From: an uncultured Clostridia bacterium
Lineage (GTDB): Bacteria > Bacillota > Clostridia > Christensenellales > Aristaeellaceae
Assembly: GCA_946407745.1 (NCBI GenBank)
Contig: CAMJPQ010000018.1
Span: forward strand, 1-52,753
Direction: 5' to 3'
DNA: 52,753 bases
Below, piece by piece: positions 32,203 to 38,905 of this stretch; the first letter of the stretch is position 1; each line of letters begins with the position of its first letter. The notes below the pieces were generated by a model that did no database searches, was not told where the DNA came from, and worked only from the letters and a program-made list of their open reading frames with translations. A program made the position numbers and the translations under genes.

Positions 32203-32699
32203 TCAAAGCTGTAAGCGCAAACATCCGGGGGGTCTCTATCAAAGGGGATACGTTCGAGGCCTTCCGGGACGATTTCGACGAAATCCTCACCAAAACCCTT
32301 GACAACATGAGGCAGCAGGATCTCTCGGAAGCGGAAATCACGGTCAAGATGAAGGTCAAGACCATCCAGAAGGAAGTGGAGGCCCCTATCTCCACGGACT
32401 ACAGCAACAAACGGACGGCCGTGGTCCCCACATTCAGCCACACGATCAGCACGGCCTACAAGGTCGAAACCAAAGTGGACGGCCAGCTCGCGGCCAATCA
32501 GGAACTCATTTACGATGAGGAAACCGGGCGGTACATCCTTGTGGACATCCTCACCGGGCAGCAGTCTTTCTGGGATTACAATCAGGGGGATCCGCAGGAT
32601 TATTCCCGCGGCGAAGCTCAGGATGTGCCGGCCATCGAAGCGGCGCCGCTGGGTCTCATGGAACCGGAAGAAGGTCAGGAGGAAGAACCGAATGAGTAA
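32199..32699 (+). CDS. Unknown protein of the replication operon
   Basis: 166 residues. The first 110 residues are mixed alpha/beta (MIKAVSANIRGVSIKGD...), with tandem Lys/Val strands (ITVKMKVKTIQKEVEAPI); the end is acidic and disordered. Its start overlaps the rusA stop. Family not recognised; a replication or repair accessory role is likely from position alone. Confidence 0.7.
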   Translation: MIKAVSANIRGVSIKGDTFEAFRDDFDEILTKTLDNMRQQDLSEAEITVKMKVKTIQKEVEAPISTDYSNKRTAVVPTFSHTISTAYKVETKVDGQLAANQELIYDEETGRYILVDILTGQQSFWDYNQGDPQDYSRGEAQDVPAIEAAPLGLMEPEEGQEEEPNE

Positions 32700-32838
32700 G
32701 CACCGCAAAACCACCACCAGACACCCCGCACGGGCTTCAAAAACACAGGCCTGCGGGAAGGGCGCTATTTTGGCTTCTATGGCCCTTCTTTTCTTCCCCT
32801 TGTATTTATTCCACAAGGCACGCAAGGCCCGCTCATAG
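32692..32838 (+). CDS. Short membrane peptide
   Basis: 48 residues, starting MSKHRKTTTRHPARASKTQACG, a very basic N-terminus, then a hydrophobic stretch (ILASMALLFFPLYLF) and a basic end. AGGAGGAAGAACCG lies in the end of the upstream gene, which it overlaps by 8 bp. Probably a single-pass membrane peptide; function unknown. Confidence 0.55.
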   Translation: MSKHRKTTTRHPARASKTQACGKGAILASMALLFFPLYLFHKARKARS

Positions 32839-32887
32839 GGCCTGTCAAACGTTTTTACAGGCGGTTATGCCGCGAAAGGAGACAATC

Positions 32888-33205
32888 ATGTATCAGGAAA
32901 GCTATGACACCCTGCAGCAGGTAGCGGGCGGCCTCAAGGCTCTTGCCATTGTTTTTCAGGAATTGGAAGAGGCGGGCAAAGCCCTCTCTCATCTCGCAGA
33001 TCTGGTGGAACAGGTCATCGAGGCCGAAACGGAGAACGAGGACACGGATGAAAACGGCGGGGACGGAGAATGCGATGGGGCCTGCTCCTGCTGCCCTGAT
33101 CCATGCCCCGTAGTTCATTATGAGGATTCTCTGCATGCCACTATCGAAGTCGGCCAGCACCGCATTGAAATCCGGGATGATCTCGGAAAGGGATCGAACG
33201 AGTAA
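32888..33205 (+). CDS. Cysteine-rich protein, unknown function
   Basis: 105 residues. Helical first half (LQQVAGGLKALAIVFQELEEAG), an acidic linker, then CDGACSCCPDPC (about 65-76) with five Cys in 12 residues, then a strand-rich end. The cluster may bind a metal. The site AAAGGAGACAATC fixes the ATG at 32888. I know no family for it. Confidence 0.7.
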   Translation: MYQESYDTLQQVAGGLKALAIVFQELEEAGKALSHLADLVEQVIEAETENEDTDENGGDGECDGACSCCPDPCPVVHYEDSLHATIEVGQHRIEIRDDLGKGSNE

Positions 33206-33213
33206 TAAAGGCC

Positions 33214-33243
33214 GGCAGGCCGGGTATTTTCTTCCGGCCTGCC
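33214..33243 (+). promoter_or_regulatory. Hairpin before thyX
   Basis: GGCAGGCCGG at 33214-33223 pairs perfectly with CCGGCCTGCC at 33234-33243; loop GTATTTTCTT. No T-run after it, so it is unlikely to be a strong terminator. It lies in the 63-bp gap before thyX. Confidence 0.5.
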
Positions 33244-33268
33244 CCATTCCATACAGGGAGGAAAAACC

Positions 33269-33919
33269 ATGAATGTAACTTTGCTCAGGGTCACGCCGTT
33301 CGGTGACGATCTGGCCGGGGAAGCGGCGGCCATCTGCACCCGCTCAGACAACCCGGATCGGGCGCGGGGCCATGCCATCATGTCGGGCCATCAGTCCATC
33401 TTGGAGCATATTGTATTCACCTTCAAAATTGAGGAAATCTCCCGCGTCACGCTGGCCCAGCTCACCCGCCACCGGCTGGCAAGCTATGAGGTGGAAAGCC
33501 AGCGCTACACGGACAACGGGCAATGCTCGGTCATCGTCCCGAAGAGCATTTCCGATGATCCGGTACTCTATCAGGAATATTTGCAGCTCGTCCAGAGGAC
33601 CCGGGATTTCTATGACAAGGCCGTCAATATCATGGGAATACCTAAAGAGGATGCCCGCTATGCCTCTTTGCAGGGGACGGCAACCCGCCTTATTCTCACC
33701 ATGAACGCAAGGGAACTCCGGCATTTCTTCTCTCTTCGCTGCTGCAACCGGGCGCAGTGGGAAATCCGGGAAATGGCGGATAAAATGCTGGACATCTGCA
33801 AGCAGGAATGCCCGGCGGCCTTTGAAGACGCAGGCCCCGGATGCGTTCGCCATCAATGCCCGGAATTCAGGCCATGCGGGCATGAACGGACGCACGACTG
33901 GGACGTGGCCGAAGCATGA
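33269..33919 (+). CDS. thyX: Flavin-dependent thymidylate synthase
   Basis: 216 residues. The ThyX motif RHRLASYEVESQR (67-79) is present, as are SGHQSILEH (39-47) and the FAD/dUMP-binding LRHFFSLRCCNRAQWEIR region (about 150-167). It makes dTMP from dUMP with methylene-tetrahydrofolate and NADPH. The C-terminus has four Cys (CKQECP, CVRHQCPEF), possibly metal-binding. Helps the phage meet its thymidine need. Start after GGGAGGAAAAACC; overlaps the next gene by 4 bp. Confidence 0.96.
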   Translation: MNVTLLRVTPFGDDLAGEAAAICTRSDNPDRARGHAIMSGHQSILEHIVFTFKIEEISRVTLAQLTRHRLASYEVESQRYTDNGQCSVIVPKSISDDPVLYQEYLQLVQRTRDFYDKAVNIMGIPKEDARYASLQGTATRLILTMNARELRHFFSLRCCNRAQWEIREMADKMLDICKQECPAAFEDAGPGCVRHQCPEFRPCGHERTHDWDVAEA

Positions 33920-34635
33920 CACATCAAGAAATTGTCCGGGAGGAAGCCCGTAAGAAAGCAAGGAATCTCCGGTATAAAAAGCCAATATGTCGGACCACAT
34001 TTGAAAGCATCTGCGACGAGCTTTCGGAAATAGAAGACCGGATCGGCGACTATACGGGCTCGCTCTGGGATGATGACACCTTGGAAGAACTGCTCGGCAG
34101 CGAAGAAGATGCATTTGAATTCAAAATGGCATTCAATGACCTGCAGTTCGAATGCCAGCGCATGCGGGAGGACATCGACGCGCTCGGAGATCTCCTGTAC
34201 ATGGATGACGATCAGGCTGTAGCAACCTTCGACCTTTTCTTTCCGGCAGCCGGGGACAGCGGGGACATGTTCGGCTATGACGAATATGAAGGCGATTACT
34301 ACAGGTTGGACGGAGACTGGGAGCGGGACGCGGCACACCGGGAAGCGGTCGCAAAAATAAAAAGGCTCACCAAAGACCAATTGCTGGAAGTAGCCGGGGC
34401 CTGCCTCCGCATAGAACGCCAACATATAGCTCTGGCCTATCGCTATGACTGCCTCAGCGCGGCGATGGATATCCTCAGAGGGAAACAAGAAGGCTTGCTC
34501 CAACTGGCAAAGGAAATTGAAGAAGCCTACAAAGAAGCGGAATATGCCATAGCGAAAGGATTCAAATTTGACCAATCAGTCCACCGCCTTGACAGGGCGC
34601 TTGCAGACGTACCGGACAGGATGTGGATTGAATAA
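33916..34635 (+). CDS. Unknown protein next to thyX
   Basis: 239 residues, acidic, mostly helical. The first half contains coiled-coil-like helices (FESICDELSEIEDRIGDYT). A Tyr/Asp-rich loop (FGYDEYEGDYYRLDGDWE) separates it from a second helical half. No known domain is seen. It begins inside the end of thyX, so it is translated with it. Confidence 0.7.
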   Translation: MTHQEIVREEARKKARNLRYKKPICRTTFESICDELSEIEDRIGDYTGSLWDDDTLEELLGSEEDAFEFKMAFNDLQFECQRMREDIDALGDLLYMDDDQAVATFDLFFPAAGDSGDMFGYDEYEGDYYRLDGDWERDAAHREAVAKIKRLTKDQLLEVAGACLRIERQHIALAYRYDCLSAAMDILRGKQEGLLQLAKEIEEAYKEAEYAIAKGFKFDQSVHRLDRALADVPDRMWIE

Positions 34636-34637
34636 CG

Positions 34638-34675
34638 GCCCGGATTAAGCACGGTCAGTGAGCCGGCATCCGGGC
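34638..34675 (+). promoter_or_regulatory. Hairpin before the DUF3850 gene
   Basis: GCCCGGAT at 34638-34645 pairs with ATCCGGGC at 34668-34675; the 22-nt loop has a smaller GGC/GCC arm. The ribosome binding site follows (AGGAGG). Confidence 0.45.
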
Positions 34676-34691
34676 TTAACAGGAGGAAACA

Positions 34692-34961
34692 ATGGAACAG
34701 GAAAAGCAAAAAACCTTCACCCCGGACCACGTATTGAAAACCATCCCGGAATATTTTGAAGCCGGGTTCCGCGGGGAAAAGATGTTCGAGCTTCGCCGGG
34801 ATGACCGGGATTTCAAGGTCGGGGACTATATCCTGCTCAAGGAATGGGACGGCGAACAGTTCACGGGCCGCATGATGGCAAAGAAGATCACCTATATTCT
34901 CAGGGATTGTGAGCAGTACGGCCTCAAGGACGGATTCTGCATCCTGTCCCTCACTTGGTAG
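34692..34961 (+). CDS. DUF3850 protein (ASCH/PUA-like)
   Basis: 89 residues with the DUF3850 pattern: H-V-LKTIPEYFEAGFRGEKMFELRRDDRDFKVGDYILLKEW. These are small RNA- or nucleotide-binding-like proteins of unknown role in phages. Site CAGGAGGAAACA, ATG at 34692. In its operon it neighbours other small proteins. Confidence 0.88.
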   Translation: MEQEKQKTFTPDHVLKTIPEYFEAGFRGEKMFELRRDDRDFKVGDYILLKEWDGEQFTGRMMAKKITYILRDCEQYGLKDGFCILSLTW

Positions 34962-34974
34962 GAGGGTCTATTCT

Positions 34975-35421
34975 ATGACCATCGACGAATGGAGAGACGA
35001 AAAGCCGGGAGAGCATCATATCCCGCTCTGGAAGTTCCTTCGTGTCATACATTATTACACCGAAAGAGTAGGCATCTATGTGGTGTCCGGCGACAACTGG
35101 CAACCGGGCGATCATGATTTCTGGCTTTCGCGGGATGTGTTTAAGGGGATCCGTACCGGCCAGTATCAGGCAGAGCTTGAACGGCTGCTGAAATACTATG
35201 CAGACGTACCCGTCTGGAATGTCTGTGCGGAGTGGACCAACGACGGGTTACGCGCCAACGGAAATGGCCGTAATGCGGTTACTTGGCTGACGGCCCGCTG
35301 TCATTATTCTGACATCCGCGAGGGGCTGAAGCAGGAAAAGGCAGACCGGCGGCGGGAACAACGCCGGGAATACCAAAGAAGACGAAGGGAGAAAAATAAT
35401 GGGACTGCTGGCACAGATTGA
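34975..35421 (+). CDS. Unknown protein
   Basis: 148 residues from the ATG at 34975 (TAGGAGGGTCTATTCT). Beta-rich first 110 residues (HIPLWKFLRVIHYYTERVGIYVVSGDNWQPGDHDFW) then an Arg/Glu/Lys-rich helix (ADRRREQRREYQRRRREK) that may bind nucleic acid or form a coiled coil. It overlaps the next gene by 23 bp. No family recognised. Confidence 0.7.
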   Translation: MTIDEWRDEKPGEHHIPLWKFLRVIHYYTERVGIYVVSGDNWQPGDHDFWLSRDVFKGIRTGQYQAELERLLKYYADVPVWNVCAEWTNDGLRANGNGRNAVTWLTARCHYSDIREGLKQEKADRRREQRREYQRRRREKNNGTAGTD

Positions 35422-35785
35422 CGCGGAACTACAAAAAGACCTCATTGATTTTGTCAAGGCGCAGGAGGCGGACACCTCTCCGCACACGCTGGGTGATTAT
35501 CTGCTGGCCGATATTCTAAGGCACATTATCAACGGAGATGCGAGGCTCAGCGGATGTGCCACCAATCACGCCACAAAGCGCATGTACCTTGAAATCAGCT
35601 TTTTCGAGGAGGATCCGCCAACCATTAAAACGGGCGAAAATGCCAAATGGGAAGAATGGTGGCCCGGCGATTGTTCATTGATCATGACCGGCGAAGAAAT
35701 GCTATGGAAGTGCTCGAACTGCGATGCAAAACATACGCAAAAAAGTAAATACTGTCCAACTTGCGGAGCAAAGATGAATGAATAA
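35399..35785 (+). CDS. Protein with C-terminal zinc ribbon
   Basis: 128 residues. Helical start (LLAQIDAELQKDLIDFVKAQEAD) and a C-terminal zinc ribbon CSNCDAKHTQKSKYCPTCGA (about 105-125). AGGGAGAAAAAT precedes the start. It overlaps the next gene by 8 bp. Unknown function; one of several zinc-ribbon proteins in this stretch. Confidence 0.72.
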   Translation: MGLLAQIDAELQKDLIDFVKAQEADTSPHTLGDYLLADILRHIINGDARLSGCATNHATKRMYLEISFFEEDPPTIKTGENAKWEEWWPGDCSLIMTGEEMLWKCSNCDAKHTQKSKYCPTCGAKMNE

Positions 35786-36095
35786 TCAAGAAATAATTGG
35801 AGTAAACAAGCTCTACCATCCGAACAGACGGATTGTGATTTATAAAACAATCGAGGCAAAACTTGCCATTGCAGAAAACCTTGGGCAGCGCGAAATGCTT
35901 GTGCCAATCGATATTATGAAAGAAATCCTTTCAATGATGGAAGAGCTGGAACCGGTCACGCCGACCCATTCATATTCCGTTTATCGCTGCGGAAAGTGCG
36001 GGTATATTGTCGGCATTGATGACATAAAAGGTGTTCCGGGCTACAAAAGTCACTACTGTGCAGACTGCGGGAAAGAGGTGAAATGGCATGGCTGA
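35778..36095 (+). CDS. Protein with zinc ribbon
   Basis: 105 residues with CGKCGYIVGIDDIKGVPGYKSHYCADCG (about 70-98), a clear zinc ribbon, and an N-terminal helical part. It starts inside the end of its upstream neighbour. Unknown function; possibly a regulator or nucleic-acid adaptor. Confidence 0.72.
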   Translation: MNNQEIIGVNKLYHPNRRIVIYKTIEAKLAIAENLGQREMLVPIDIMKEILSMMEELEPVTPTHSYSVYRCGKCGYIVGIDDIKGVPGYKSHYCADCGKEVKWHG

Positions 36096-36219
36096 GGGCA
36101 AGGAACAAAAGCAATGCCCCTTCCGTCTGCGTCTCGAAACAATGTACACCTTTGATCTGCAGGACATCCGAAAAGGGGAATGTCCGTTCGCTACCATAGA
36201 ACGCTTTACAGGCAGATAG
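36088..36219 (+). CDS. 43-residue peptide gene
   Basis: MAEGKEQKQCPFRLRLETMY..., 43 residues, starting at 36088 with GAAAGAGGTGAA in front, overlapping the previous gene by 8 bp and ending TAG at 36219. Two CPF motifs (CPFRL and CPFATIE) suggest a small metal-binding or disulphide peptide, resembling short phage proteins that carry two CPF-type segments. Function unknown. Confidence 0.6.
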   Translation: MAEGKEQKQCPFRLRLETMYTFDLQDIRKGECPFATIERFTGR

Positions 36220-36261
36220 AAGGGACCGCCGTCAATGCCTATTTTCGCGGGTCAAGAAATG

Positions 36262-36332
36262 TTATTTTTTTGCAACATTGCTTGCTTTCTTGCAACTTTT
36301 ACTTGCAATATTCAATTAAAATTGCAATCTTG
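36262..36332 (+). promoter_or_regulatory. TTGCAA-rich AT gap before the 36341 gene
   Basis: TTGCAA occurs at 36270, 36290, 36303 and 36322 within 60 bases, part of the word TTTCTTGCAA also seen in the palindrome at 19665. No clean -35/-10 pair stands out. It probably is a regulated promoter region for the unit 36341-37059. Confidence 0.4.
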
Positions 36333-36340
36333 GAGGGAAA

Positions 36341-36727
36341 ATGATAAAACAGTACGTGGACAGCATCAGGCGGGAAAGCCAGTACAAAAGGGTATTCCGC
36401 AAATGGCTAAAGGGGGAAATCCCGGACAATCAGCTCAGGGCGGACCAGCGGGCCTATATTCAGAAAACCATGAAGGCCAGAATGAAGCGGATCAAAAGGA
36501 GATTCCGCAGGCAGGTGGAGCTGCACATGTTCCTCCGCAATATCACGGTCAAACCAATAGGCAGGCTGCTCAGGCCGCTGCCGGTCAACTGGCATGAGGA
36601 CTTTGCGGACGGGATAAGCTACCCTCACTGCCCCGCCTGCGATGAGCTGGCCTATCAGAAGGATCATTGCGTATTTTGCGGCAGGAGGTTCAGCCAATGG
36701 GATACAATTACAGGAAGCGGCAAATAG
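36341..36727 (+). CDS. Basic protein with zinc ribbon
   Basis: 128 residues. The first 85 are strongly basic and helical (KARMKRIKRRFRRQVELHMFLRN), the end has a zinc ribbon (CPACDELAYQKDHCVFCGRRF, about 97-117). Likely nucleic-acid-binding. It overlaps the MazF-like gene by 31 bp. No known family beyond the zinc ribbon. Confidence 0.7.
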   Translation: MIKQYVDSIRRESQYKRVFRKWLKGEIPDNQLRADQRAYIQKTMKARMKRIKRRFRRQVELHMFLRNITVKPIGRLLRPLPVNWHEDFADGISYPHCPACDELAYQKDHCVFCGRRFSQWDTITGSGK

Positions 36728-37059
36728 AAAAGATTCAGCCACGATGGGGAGACATCTACATTGCGGACTTGGGTGACAGGAAAATCCGGCCGGTCATCAT
36801 CGTGCAGAACAACTCAGGGAATCATTTTTCGGAACACATCATCGTGGTACCGCTCACCAGCCGCAAGAAGAATGATCAGCCAACGCATGTAGTCATCCCC
36901 ACGAGGTGCGGGATCCGCCAGACATCAACGGCCATCTGCGAAACCATCCTCACCATAGACAAGGATGATCTGCTCCGCTGGGTAGGAACGGTCACGGGGT
37001 TTCCGCAGGAAAAGAAGCTCCGCAGGGCGATAGAAATTTCCCTCAATCTTATCAAATAA
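36697..37059 (+). CDS. MazF/PemK-like toxin family protein
   Basis: 120 residues from the ATG at 36697 (GCAGGAGGTTCAGCC). The PemK/MazF fold is visible: GDIYIADLGDRKIRPVIIVQNNSGNHFSEHIIVVPLTSR (18-56) and a later QPTHVVIPT. MazF enzymes cut single-stranded RNA, but no antitoxin gene lies next to it. In Bacillota phages such lone copies often sit just before the late regulator. It may be tuned or inactive. Confidence 0.88.
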   Translation: MGYNYRKRQIEKIQPRWGDIYIADLGDRKIRPVIIVQNNSGNHFSEHIIVVPLTSRKKNDQPTHVVIPTRCGIRQTSTAICETILTIDKDDLLRWVGTVTGFPQEKKLRRAIEISLNLIK

Positions 37060-37064
37060 AAAAA

Positions 37065-37092
37065 GGGAACCGGAGCGGCAACTCTGGTTCCC
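37065..37092. promoter_or_regulatory. Hairpin behind the MazF-like gene
   Basis: GGGAACCGGAG at 37065-37075 pairs with CTCTGGTTCCC at 37082-37092 (one G-U) around CGGCAA. An A-run lies on its left, so it is shaped like a minus-strand terminator, with no T-run on the right. Confidence 0.5.
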
Positions 37093-37163
37093 CTGACCGC
37101 AGCCTCCACGCCGCAGCCAATCGCAGGACATATTATAACATACTGGCATGGAGGTTTGCAAGC

Positions 37164-37661
37164 ATGACACCGCAGCAGGTGGATAAGATGCTCTCGGATT
37201 ACAATCGTTGCCGATCACGGGCAACCCATATCAAGAACCAGCTTGCCATTATGGAAAGGCAGCTCCAGCAGGAAAGGGACCATGCCATGGAAGGAGAAGC
37301 CATCCATGCGCAGGCCTATGATCCCACGCCGCACGGAAACATGCCCGGCAATCCGGTGGAAAGCCTTGTCCTTCGCTATATGTCCGGGTATGAACCAAAA
37401 TATATCAAAGACCTGCAGCAGGACGTGGACAAGGTCCGGGATGAACTCTATGAGGCGGAAATGGTCATCCGGTTTGTGGACGGCTGGCTCATCTGCCTGA
37501 CGGACCGGGAACGCTTCGTCATCCTCCATCATGTCATCAGCTCGGAAACGTGGACGGAGGTTCTGGACCTCTATGAAAAACAGTTTGGCCAGTTCGGAAA
37601 GGAAGGGCTGCGCAAAATCAAAAAGCGGGCGCTCAATAAAATCTATGAGGCGGCGGAATAA
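37164..37661 (+). CDS. ArpU/RinA-like late transcription regulator
   Basis: 165 residues. The N-terminal helical part is followed by a C-terminal sigma-like HTH region (TDRERFVILHHVISSETWTEVLDLYEKQFGQFGKEGLRKIKKRALNKIYEAAE). The family turns on late packaging and structural genes in Gram-positive phages. ATG 37164 after GGAGG. Directly downstream lie iterons and a promoter that it may use. Confidence 0.83.
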   Translation: MTPQQVDKMLSDYNRCRSRATHIKNQLAIMERQLQQERDHAMEGEAIHAQAYDPTPHGNMPGNPVESLVLRYMSGYEPKYIKDLQQDVDKVRDELYEAEMVIRFVDGWLICLTDRERFVILHHVISSETWTEVLDLYEKQFGQFGKEGLRKIKKRALNKIYEAAE

Positions 37662-37708
37662 AGCTGCCTCTTTTTATTTGCACGCAGGGCCGCACGTGCA
37701 AGCCGATC

Positions 37709-37722
37709 TTACACGCGTGTAA
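37709..37722. promoter_or_regulatory. 14-bp perfect palindrome
   Basis: TTACACGCGTGTAA. It lies 28 bases after CGCACGTGCA (also palindromic-like) and 15 bases before the 11-bp iterons. Likely a dimer binding site in the late control region. Confidence 0.6.
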
Positions 37723-37736
37723 AGAATTACGACGGA

Positions 37737-37780
37737 TTTTACCAGCTTTTTACCAGCTTTTTACCATGTTTGTACCTTTG
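37737..37780 (+). repeat. Four 11-bp iterons (TTTTACCAGCT)
   Basis: TTTTACCAGCT twice, TTTTACCATGT, then TTGTACCTTTG, at 37737, 37748, 37759 and 37770. The step of 11 bases puts every copy on one face of the helix. They stop exactly at the -35 box of the next promoter. Confidence 0.88.
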
Positions 37781-37805
37781 CGCAACCCGGAAAAGGTGGT
37801 ATTAT
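37778..37805 (+). promoter_or_regulatory. Late promoter downstream of the iterons
   Basis: TTGCGC at 37778-37783, 16-bp spacer, TATTAT at 37800-37805. The weak -35 next to iterons suggests activator dependence, fitting an ArpU-like regulator. Confidence 0.6.
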
Positions 37806-37884
37806 GTCATCGTCGCAAGGCATCGGACGCGGGCACCCGCTCCGGTGCCTTTTCCATTGCGAAAAACAAAAGGAGGAAAACATC

Positions 37885-38223
37885 ATGGAAGAAGTTGGCG
37901 TTTTGAGGGCAATGATCTCTCAGCCTATGGCGGGCAAAACCAAAGAGGAAATCGAACAGGTCCGGGAACGGGCCATCGACACCCTCAAGGAAAAAGGGTA
38001 TGACGTGGTCAACACCCTTTTCACGGACGAATGGTACAGCCCTGAAAAAATGCGGGAACGCGGGGTCTTGGTCATTCCTCTTTGTTTCCTTGCGAAGAGC
38101 CTTGAAAACATGACCCTCTGCAATGCAGCCTACTTCTGCAAAGGGTGGGAAAAGGCACGCGGCTGCCGCATCGAGCATGAGGCTGCCAAACAGTACGGCC
38201 TCGAAATCATCTACGAAGAATAA
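37885..38223 (+). CDS. DUF4406 / nucleoside 2-deoxyribosyltransferase-like protein
   Basis: 112 residues. DUF4406 features are SQPMAGKTKEEIEQVRERAI and CNAAYFCKGWEKARGCRIEHEAAKQYGLEIIYEE, with glycine/glutamate positions like the 2-deoxyribosyltransferase superfamily. The substrate is unknown. AAAGGAGGAAAACATC precedes the ATG at 37885. First gene behind the promoter at 37778. Confidence 0.88.
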   Translation: MEEVGVLRAMISQPMAGKTKEEIEQVRERAIDTLKEKGYDVVNTLFTDEWYSPEKMRERGVLVIPLCFLAKSLENMTLCNAAYFCKGWEKARGCRIEHEAAKQYGLEIIYEE

Positions 38224-38250
38224 CAAAGTGGGGGCGGCGCCTAAGCATGG

Positions 38251-38282
38251 GCGCGGGATTTCGTTGTTCGCGCTGCTTTTTT
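38251..38282 (+). terminator. Possible terminator after the DUF4406 gene
   Basis: GCGCG at 38251-38255 pairs with CGCGC at 38269-38273, extended by AGC/GCT, and a T-run follows (38277-38282). The stem is short, so strength is uncertain. Confidence 0.45.
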
Positions 38283-38353
38283 ATGCAGCTTCTTCACAGC
38301 GCGGCACCTCCGACCTTGGCGGGGAGGTCGGAAAAACCATCGGAGGGATCACC

Positions 38354-38905
38354 ATGGAAAATATCTTCCGCGAAGCGGAATACAGGGTCGTGAAGCTTTC
38401 GGACATGCATCCGGCGGACTACAATCCCCGGTTTGATCTGCAGCCGGGGGATATCAATTATGACAACCTCAAAGCCTCCATCATGCAGAACGGCCTTATC
38501 CAGCCCCTTGTCTGGAACCCGGTCACGGGTAACATTGTCGGCGGAAACCAGCGCTACAAGGTCCTGCAGGAACTCGGTGTCACGCAGGTGGTATGCGCGG
38601 TCATCGAATACCAAACCATAGAGGATGAAATGGCGGCCTGCATAGCCCTCAACAAGGCGCAGGGACGCTGGGAAAACGCCCTGCTCATCCAGCTTTTCGA
38701 CAAGCTCGACAAGGCCACGCTGGATTATGGGGCCATGGGGTTTGACCGGGAAGAAGTGGAGCATCTTTATTCCGGGCTGGACGATCTGGAAGACGGGGAT
38801 ATTTTTGACTGGTCACAGGAACCGGAAAAGAAACCGCCGATGATCACCTGCCCGCATTGCGGAAAGAAATTCGAGGAGCGTGAGAACCGTGTCACAGATC
38901 AATGA
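38354..38905 (+). CDS. ParB-N domain protein
   Basis: 183 residues. ParB/Spo0J-like nuclease domain at about 10-130 (MHPADYNPRFDL, GLIQPLVWNPVTGNIVGGNQRYKVLQELG), followed by ACIALNKAQG..., an acidic linker and a C-terminal CPHCG zinc knuckle. Such phage proteins often pair with DNA methylases or act on DNA. GGAGGGATCACC fixes the start at 38354. The next gene begins inside its end and is a second, fused copy. Confidence 0.86.
   Translation: MENIFREAEYRVVKLSDMHPADYNPRFDLQPGDINYDNLKASIMQNGLIQPLVWNPVTGNIVGGNQRYKVLQELGVTQVVCAVIEYQTIEDEMAACIALNKAQGRWENALLIQLFDKLDKATLDYGAMGFDREEVEHLYSGLDDLEDGDIFDWSQEPEKKPPMITCPHCGKKFEERENRVTDQ

Noticed and set aside
37065-37092. Hairpin after MazF as a plus-strand terminator
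   Set aside because: The run of A is on its left and no T-run is on its right, so it cannot act as a plus-strand terminator; listed as a hairpin only.
38248-38394. Short frame starting at ATG 38248 between DUF4406 and ParB genes
   Set aside because: No ribosome binding site, runs through a terminator-like hairpin and into the ParB gene in another frame.
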